From an uncultured archaeon (lineage in GTDB: Archaea > Thermoproteota > Nitrososphaeria > Nitrososphaerales > CALBXV01): a stretch of 10,313 nt of DNA. The stretch's first letter is position 1; each line of letters starts with the position of its first letter. Below, piece by piece: positions 7,119 to 10,313 of the stretch. The notes beneath the pieces are model-generated. The model saw nothing but the letters and a program-made list of their open reading frames with translations, was not told the DNA's origin and did no database searches. The position numbers were made by a program, and so were the translations under genes. The DNA lies in NCBI GenBank assembly GCA_937890045.1, contig CALBXV010000274.1, forward strand, positions 1 to 10,313, in the 5' to 3' direction.

Positions 7119-7637
7119 ATGAATTGGATTACTCCTTTTGCTGGAATGTTTATAGGGTGGATTACTAATGTAATAGCATTGGAGATGCTTTTTCTACCAA
7201 AAGATCCTATGTATTTATTAGGATTTAGATTACCATTTACTCCGGGACTGGTTCCACAGAATAAGACAAAGATAGTTAAGACTGCCTCAAAAAACATTTC
7301 TTCTATAGTTATAGATTCGTTGGCCAATGGCAGTAAGGAGAAGGCTTTTTCTTTATTTAATAAGATATTAGATAAGTATTGGGTAACTTCTATATTTGTT
7401 CCAGAGTTTAAAAGACAAGATATATATGATAAGATGGTTACTTCTGTTGCACAGGATAAAGATACACAAAAAGTTATACACTCTATTCTACAGGATCAAA
7501 TGGAAGAATATGATGCAAATCATTTTGAAGATACGGTAAGAAAATTAGCAAAGGAATCCCTAAGAGGGATTAAAGTATTAGGAGGAATAGTTGGGGGCCT
7601 TGTAGGTATACTAACTATGTATATAGGAGCGTTATAA
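7119..7637 (+). CDS. DUF445-family (YheB-like) membrane protein, short phage version
   Basis: 172 residues, far shorter than the roughly 370-420 of many bacterial DUF445 proteins. The N-terminal membrane segment and signature WITPFAGMFIGWITNVIALEM (3-23), then LFLPKDP and LPFTPGLVP (38-46), are the family hallmarks. The middle is a charged helical stretch, and the C-terminus ends in the family's closing element, KLAKESLRGIKVLGGIVGG (142-160), running into a second hydrophobic segment to residue 172. Both family ends are kept and the middle is reduced. Two membrane segments with a soluble part of about 130 residues between them are predicted. DUF445 proteins have no settled biochemical function. 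GGAG at 7110-7113, five bases before the ATG, supports the start. It is tightly coupled to exonuclease and reductase, which may hint at membrane anchoring of replication or an envelope function; this is inference. Confidence 0.82.
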   Translation: MNWITPFAGMFIGWITNVIALEMLFLPKDPMYLLGFRLPFTPGLVPQNKTKIVKTASKNISSIVIDSLANGSKEKAFSLFNKILDKYWVTSIFVPEFKRQDIYDKMVTSVAQDKDTQKVIHSILQDQMEEYDANHFEDTVRKLAKESLRGIKVLGGIVGGLVGILTMYIGAL

Positions 7638-7638
7638 A

Positions 7639-9645
7639 ATGGATTTTAAAATATCAGATAACTTTATAGATAAGTACAGACGTAAGAAGCCGCCATTTGG
7701 TTTCAATGGATTAGGAGAGCTAGTATATATGCGAACTTATTCTAGAATTAAAGAAAATGGTAAAAATGAACGATGGTGGGAAACAGTTCGCCGAGTTGTA
7801 GAAGGTACATACAGAATGCAGATGAATTGGATAAATCATCACCAGCTTGGATGGAATGCTTGGCAAGCCCAAAGGAGTGCACAAGAAATGTATGCCAGGA
7901 TTTGGGGAATGAAATTCTTACCACCTGGTAGAGGTTTATGGAGCATGGGAACTGATTTAACAGAAAAAAAGGAACTCTATGCTGCTTTAAATAATTGTGG
8001 GTTTGTAAGTACAGCAAACCTAAAGAATGATCTTAGTAAACCTTTTACTTTTCTTATGGATGCCTCAATGTTAGGCGTGGGAGTAGGCTTCGATACTAAA
8101 GGAGCTGAATCATTTGAGGTCAAAGGACAAAATAAAGATAAACAAACAGACTTTTATGAGATTCCAGATACTAGAGAAGGATGGATAGAAAGTGTTAAAC
8201 TCTTACTTGATTCATATTTTACTTATGGTGCTCCTATAAAATTCGACTATGGCTTGGTGAGACCTGCCGGGGAAGTTATTAAAGGTTTTGGGGGTGTTGC
8301 CTCAGGTCCTGACCCCTTACAAGAACTTCATGAACAGATTAGTTCTGTTTTAGAGAAAAATACAGGAAAACTTATAAGTGTAACTACTATTGTAGATATA
8401 CAGAATCTTATTGGTAAATGTGTGGTTGCAGGCAATGTTAGACGTACTGCAGAGATAGTATTTGGGGATCCATACTCGGATGAGTACTTAAATCTAAAGA
8501 ATTATAAATTAAACCCAGACAGAGAAATGTATGGCTGGACCTCAAATAATTCTGTATTTGCAGAGTTAGGTATGGATTATGGGCCTGCTTGTGAACGTAT
8601 CGTAGACAATGGAGAACCTGGATTTGCTTGGCTAGAAAATATGCAGGCTTATTCTAGAGTACGTAACGGAAAAGACTGGAAAGATCACCGCGTAAGCGGA
8701 GGAAATCCATGTCTTGAGCAGAGCTTGGAATCTTATGAATTGTGCTGCTTAGTAGAGACCTTTCCAAATAATCATGATGATCTAGAAGACTTTATAAAAA
8801 CTCTTAAGTATGCCTATTTATATGCTAAAACAGTTACATTAGGCAAGACTCAGTGGTCCGAAACTAATAGGGTTGCGTTAAGAAATCGTAGAATAGGAAC
8901 TTCTGTTTCTGGTGTTGCGCAGTTTATTACTAATAATGGATTGCATGAGTTTAAAAACTGGTTAGAGGAGGGCTATGTTGCTTTACAAGAATATGATAAT
9001 CAGTACTCAGATTGGTTAGCTGTACCTAGATCTATAAAAACTACATCAGTTAAACCCTCTGGTACAGTATCTCTGTTAGCAGGCGCTACTCCTGGAGTTC
9101 ACTTCCCAGAAAGTCGTTTTTATATTAGAAGGATGAGAATTTCAAAACATAGTGAGCTACTAGAGCCTTTACGAAAGGCAGGATATCATACTGAACCAGC
9201 TAAAGGTAGCGAAGATTCTACTATAGTTGTAGAGGTTCCTGTTGATATGGGAAAAGGAATTCGGACAGTTGGTGATGTTTCTATGTGGGAACAATTATCC
9301 ATAGCTGCTTTTATGCAGAAGTATTGGGCAGATAATCAAGTATCCTGTACTGTTACATTTGATCCTAAAACAGAGGGACCTCAATTAGAGTATGCATTAC
9401 AATATTTTCAGTATCAATTAAAAGGAATAAGTTTTCTTCCTCGAATGAAAGCTGGAGCTTATGCCCAAATGCCTTATGAGGAAATTAGTAAAAAGAAATA
9501 TAAACAATTAATTTCAAAACTAGGTAGATTAACATTCGGTACTATTTCCGGAGAGGAAGCAGAGGTAGATCGATTCTGTAATAACGATACATGTATGGAA
9601 GAAGAACAGACTTGGTCTGAAATTGAAGTCTGTGAACTCAATTAG
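7639..9645 (+). CDS. nrdJ: Adenosylcobalamin-dependent ribonucleoside-triphosphate reductase (class II, monomeric RTPR type)
   Basis: 668 residues, somewhat shorter than the Lactobacillus leichmannii enzyme (739). Conserved parts in order: KFLPPGRGLWSMG (92-104), NNCGFV with C120 (equivalent to C119), the active-site run NPCLEQSLESYELC with C358, E360 and C369 (equivalent to C408, E410 and C419, the same 11-residue spacing), VKPSGTVSLLAG (471-482) and a C-terminal redox pair C647-x4-C652, the same spacing as C731/C736. Unlike that enzyme, about 16 residues follow the pair. It reduces ribonucleoside triphosphates to dNTPs in the cytosol using adenosylcobalamin to make the thiyl radical, so it needs host B12 but works with or without oxygen. 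The ATG is one base after the DUF445 stop, with GGAG at 7626-7629 nine bases upstream. It supplies precursors for the polymerase in the same cluster. Confidence 0.96.
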   Translation: MDFKISDNFIDKYRRKKPPFGFNGLGELVYMRTYSRIKENGKNERWWETVRRVVEGTYRMQMNWINHHQLGWNAWQAQRSAQEMYARIWGMKFLPPGRGLWSMGTDLTEKKELYAALNNCGFVSTANLKNDLSKPFTFLMDASMLGVGVGFDTKGAESFEVKGQNKDKQTDFYEIPDTREGWIESVKLLLDSYFTYGAPIKFDYGLVRPAGEVIKGFGGVASGPDPLQELHEQISSVLEKNTGKLISVTTIVDIQNLIGKCVVAGNVRRTAEIVFGDPYSDEYLNLKNYKLNPDREMYGWTSNNSVFAELGMDYGPACERIVDNGEPGFAWLENMQAYSRVRNGKDWKDHRVSGGNPCLEQSLESYELCCLVETFPNNHDDLEDFIKTLKYAYLYAKTVTLGKTQWSETNRVALRNRRIGTSVSGVAQFITNNGLHEFKNWLEEGYVALQEYDNQYSDWLAVPRSIKTTSVKPSGTVSLLAGATPGVHFPESRFYIRRMRISKHSELLEPLRKAGYHTEPAKGSEDSTIVVEVPVDMGKGIRTVGDVSMWEQLSIAAFMQKYWADNQVSCTVTFDPKTEGPQLEYALQYFQYQLKGISFLPRMKAGAYAQMPYEEISKKKYKQLISKLGRLTFGTISGEEAEVDRFCNNDTCMEEEQTWSEIEVCELN

Positions 9646-9653
9646 GAGAGCTA

Positions 9654-9777
9654 GTAGAGCACTACGATGGCTGGTTGGGTCCTTTGCGGCCCTATATATT
9701 GGGAATGGACTAGGCTATCAGGTTGATCACCTAACGAAACATGGATATTAGTATAACAGTTACCCTGAACATTCCCA
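9654..9777 (+). other. Structured noncoding segment after nrdJ (5' half of the gap)
   Basis: The first half of the 278-base gap is GC-richer than the rest and folds on paper into nested, non-overlapping stems: 9654-9657 with 9662-9665 (4 bp, loop AGCA); 9677-9681 with 9688-9692 (GGGTC/GGCCC, one G-U pair); and 9700-9707 with 9770-9777 (TGGGAATG/CATTCCCA, 8 bp), which encloses a hairpin 9720-9723 with 9729-9732 (AGGT/ACCT). I see no known riboswitch core and no run of Ts making the GGGTC hairpin a clear terminator. It may be a 3' UTR of nrdJ, part of a longer RNA with the next element, or a leader of recD2. Confidence 0.35.
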
Positions 9778-9786
9778 TACTATTAA

Positions 9787-9900
9787 ATGCCAGAGATCTT
9801 TGTATATTACAAAATCCTCCAGTTTATTACAAAGATAGATTCAGGTTATCCTTTTTAGAATCTTATGATTATTAATTATAATTATATCATTCTCTGGCAT
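9787..9900 (+). ncRNA. Candidate structured RNA or inverted-repeat element with four-way-junction fold
   Basis: A perfect 10-bp stem, ATGCCAGAGA (9787-9796) with TCTCTGGCAT (9891-9900), encloses three hairpins that pack almost without gaps: 9797-9804 with 9828-9835 (8 bp), 9837-9842 with 9858-9863 (AGATTC/GAATCT, 6 bp, with an inner AGG/CCT), and 9865-9869 with 9886-9890 (ATGAT/ATCAT, 5 bp). Only 9836 and 9864 are unpaired at the junction. The 23-base loop of the first hairpin contains CCTCC (9816-9820), the complement of an SD core. There is no open reading frame of note. It may be a phage small RNA, a recD2 leader, or a small inverted-repeat (MITE-like) DNA element. Strand is assigned by context only. 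Confidence 0.42.
9854..9882 (+). promoter_or_regulatory. Possible sigma-70-type promoter for recD2
   Basis: A perfect TATAAT (9877-9882) has TTTAGA (9854-9859, four of six matches to TTGACA) 17 bases upstream, giving a start near 9889 and a short leader to the recD2 ATG at 9924. It overlaps the 3' half of the four-way-junction element, so the structure and promoter may be alternative readings of the same bases. AT-rich sequence makes chance matches common. Confidence 0.3.
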
Positions 9901-9923
9901 AAATTTAAATTAGAGAGAACATT

Positions 9924-10313
9924 ATGCAACTAGCAGGTATTATAGAAAATATTATATATTCAAAGGAAGGCTTTAGTATAGCCAACTTGTCAGAAGATGA
10001 TAGCAATAAGCATCATACTATTCTTGGAAATATGAATGTTGTTATAGGTGAACATTTAAAATTAAATGGACATTTTGAAAAATCTGATTACGGTATAAGA
10101 TTTAAAGTTAAAGAGTATAAACGGAATGTACCCAACACTAGAGAGGGAGTAGCTGCCCTTCTTGGATCTGGTCTTCTAAAAGGAATTGGTCCTTCTAGAG
10201 CTGATTGGATGGTAAATCATTTCGGAACAGAGGTAGTTGATATAATTAAGAATCAAGATTCAAAGATTCTTGAGGTGCCTGGAATTGGAAAGAAGCTAGC
10301 CGATACAATATAT
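9924..10313 (+). CDS. recD2: RecD2-type (YrrC-like) 5'-3' DNA helicase, N-terminal part, runs off the window
   Basis: The first 130 codons are open to the window end. The protein begins MQLAGIIENIIYSKEGFSIA and has an OB-fold-like strand series including GEHLKLNGHFEKSDYGIRFKV, the N-terminal domain of RecD2. Tandem helix-hairpin-helix motifs follow: LLKGIGPSRADWMVNHFG (residues ~84-101) and LEVPGIGKKLADTI (~116-129). The helicase motor (Walker A and beyond) would lie outside the window. RecD2 is a 5'-3' helicase that works without RecBC in many Firmicutes, in repair and fork maintenance; phages carry versions as replication helicases. Only a weak AGAGAG sequence (9912-9917) precedes the ATG. 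It follows the structured gap rather than being coupled to nrdJ, so it may be separately expressed. Confidence 0.9.
   Translation, partial: MQLAGIIENIIYSKEGFSIANLSEDDSNKHHTILGNMNVVIGEHLKLNGHFEKSDYGIRFKVKEYKRNVPNTREGVAALLGSGLLKGIGPSRADWMVNHFGTEVVDIIKNQDSKILEVPGIGKKLADTIY

Noticed and set aside
7748..8017. Minus-strand reading frame opposite nrdJ, with others opposite polymerase, sigma and primase
   Set aside because: They lie entirely within well-supported + strand genes, have no SD site or recognisable domain, and look like shadows of the coding strand.
71..9645. Altered genetic code, because no gene here ends in TGA
   Set aside because: The nine complete genes end in TAA (5) or TAG (4), Trp is encoded by TGG, and all proteins have expected lengths; nine stops are too few to infer recoding.
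9700..9777. Possible tRNA: 7-bp acceptor-like stem GGGAATG/CATTCCC, about tRNA length, followed by A
   Set aside because: No position-8 T, no proper D-arm, no 5-bp T-stem and no TTCRANTC loop; the inside does not form a cloverleaf with a 7-base anticodon loop.
9646..9923. Cobalamin riboswitch near the B12-dependent reductase
   Set aside because: The segment lies after nrdJ rather than before it, and I find no GCCACTG B12 box or matching core.

Overview
The window looks like the replication and nucleotide-metabolism module of a large, AT-rich, probably lytic double-stranded DNA bacteriophage. All genes lie on the + strand. Most are one to a few bases apart or overlap, and most start behind a GGAG-type Shine-Dalgarno (SD) site. 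The mixture is typical of phages rather than cells: RuvC-like resolvase, family A DNA polymerase fused to a uracil-DNA-glycosylase-like domain, sigma-like factor, single-piece DnaG-type primase, stand-alone exonuclease, class II ribonucleotide reductase and RecD2 helicase. Heavy use of AGA/ATA codons and strong SD sites suggest a low-GC Firmicutes host. The UDG-polymerase fusion recalls SPO1-like phages. Both of these points are inference.

Layout. 71-553 is a RuvC-like nuclease. 564-893 is a small zinc-ribbon protein. A GC-rich hairpin at 912-934 separates it from 952-1287, a small protein of unknown function. 1289-4117 (or from ATG 1262) is the UDG-like/DNA polymerase I fusion. 4160-4942 is a sigma-70-like protein. 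5013-6338 is a CHC2/TOPRIM primase. 6340-7116 is a DnaQ-fold exonuclease with an ExoX-like tail. 7119-7637 is a short DUF445-type membrane protein. 7639-9645 is an adenosylcobalamin-dependent ribonucleoside-triphosphate reductase (NrdJ). 9646-9923 is noncoding and rich in potential RNA structure. From 9924 the 5' part of a RecD2-type helicase runs off the window.

How the parts fit. NrdJ supplies dNTPs, primase and polymerase copy the genome, exonuclease and RecD2 process or repair ends and forks, and RuvC resolves branched DNA. The sigma-like protein may redirect host RNA polymerase to phage promoters. The DUF445 protein is the odd member: a predicted two-segment membrane protein embedded between exonuclease and reductase with gaps of only 2 and 1 bases.

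The points most worth a second look are: (1) the 278-base gap after nrdJ, which holds a compact potential four-way-junction fold with a CCTCC (anti-SD-like) loop; (2) the polymerase, whose UDG-like domain keeps four candidate Fe-S cysteines but appears to have lost catalytic residues, and which carries a zinc-ribbon insertion in the palm just before motif A; (3) the exonuclease, with Asp in place of the usual catalytic His; (4) the phage DUF445 protein; (5) the sigma-like protein with no recognisable region 4.
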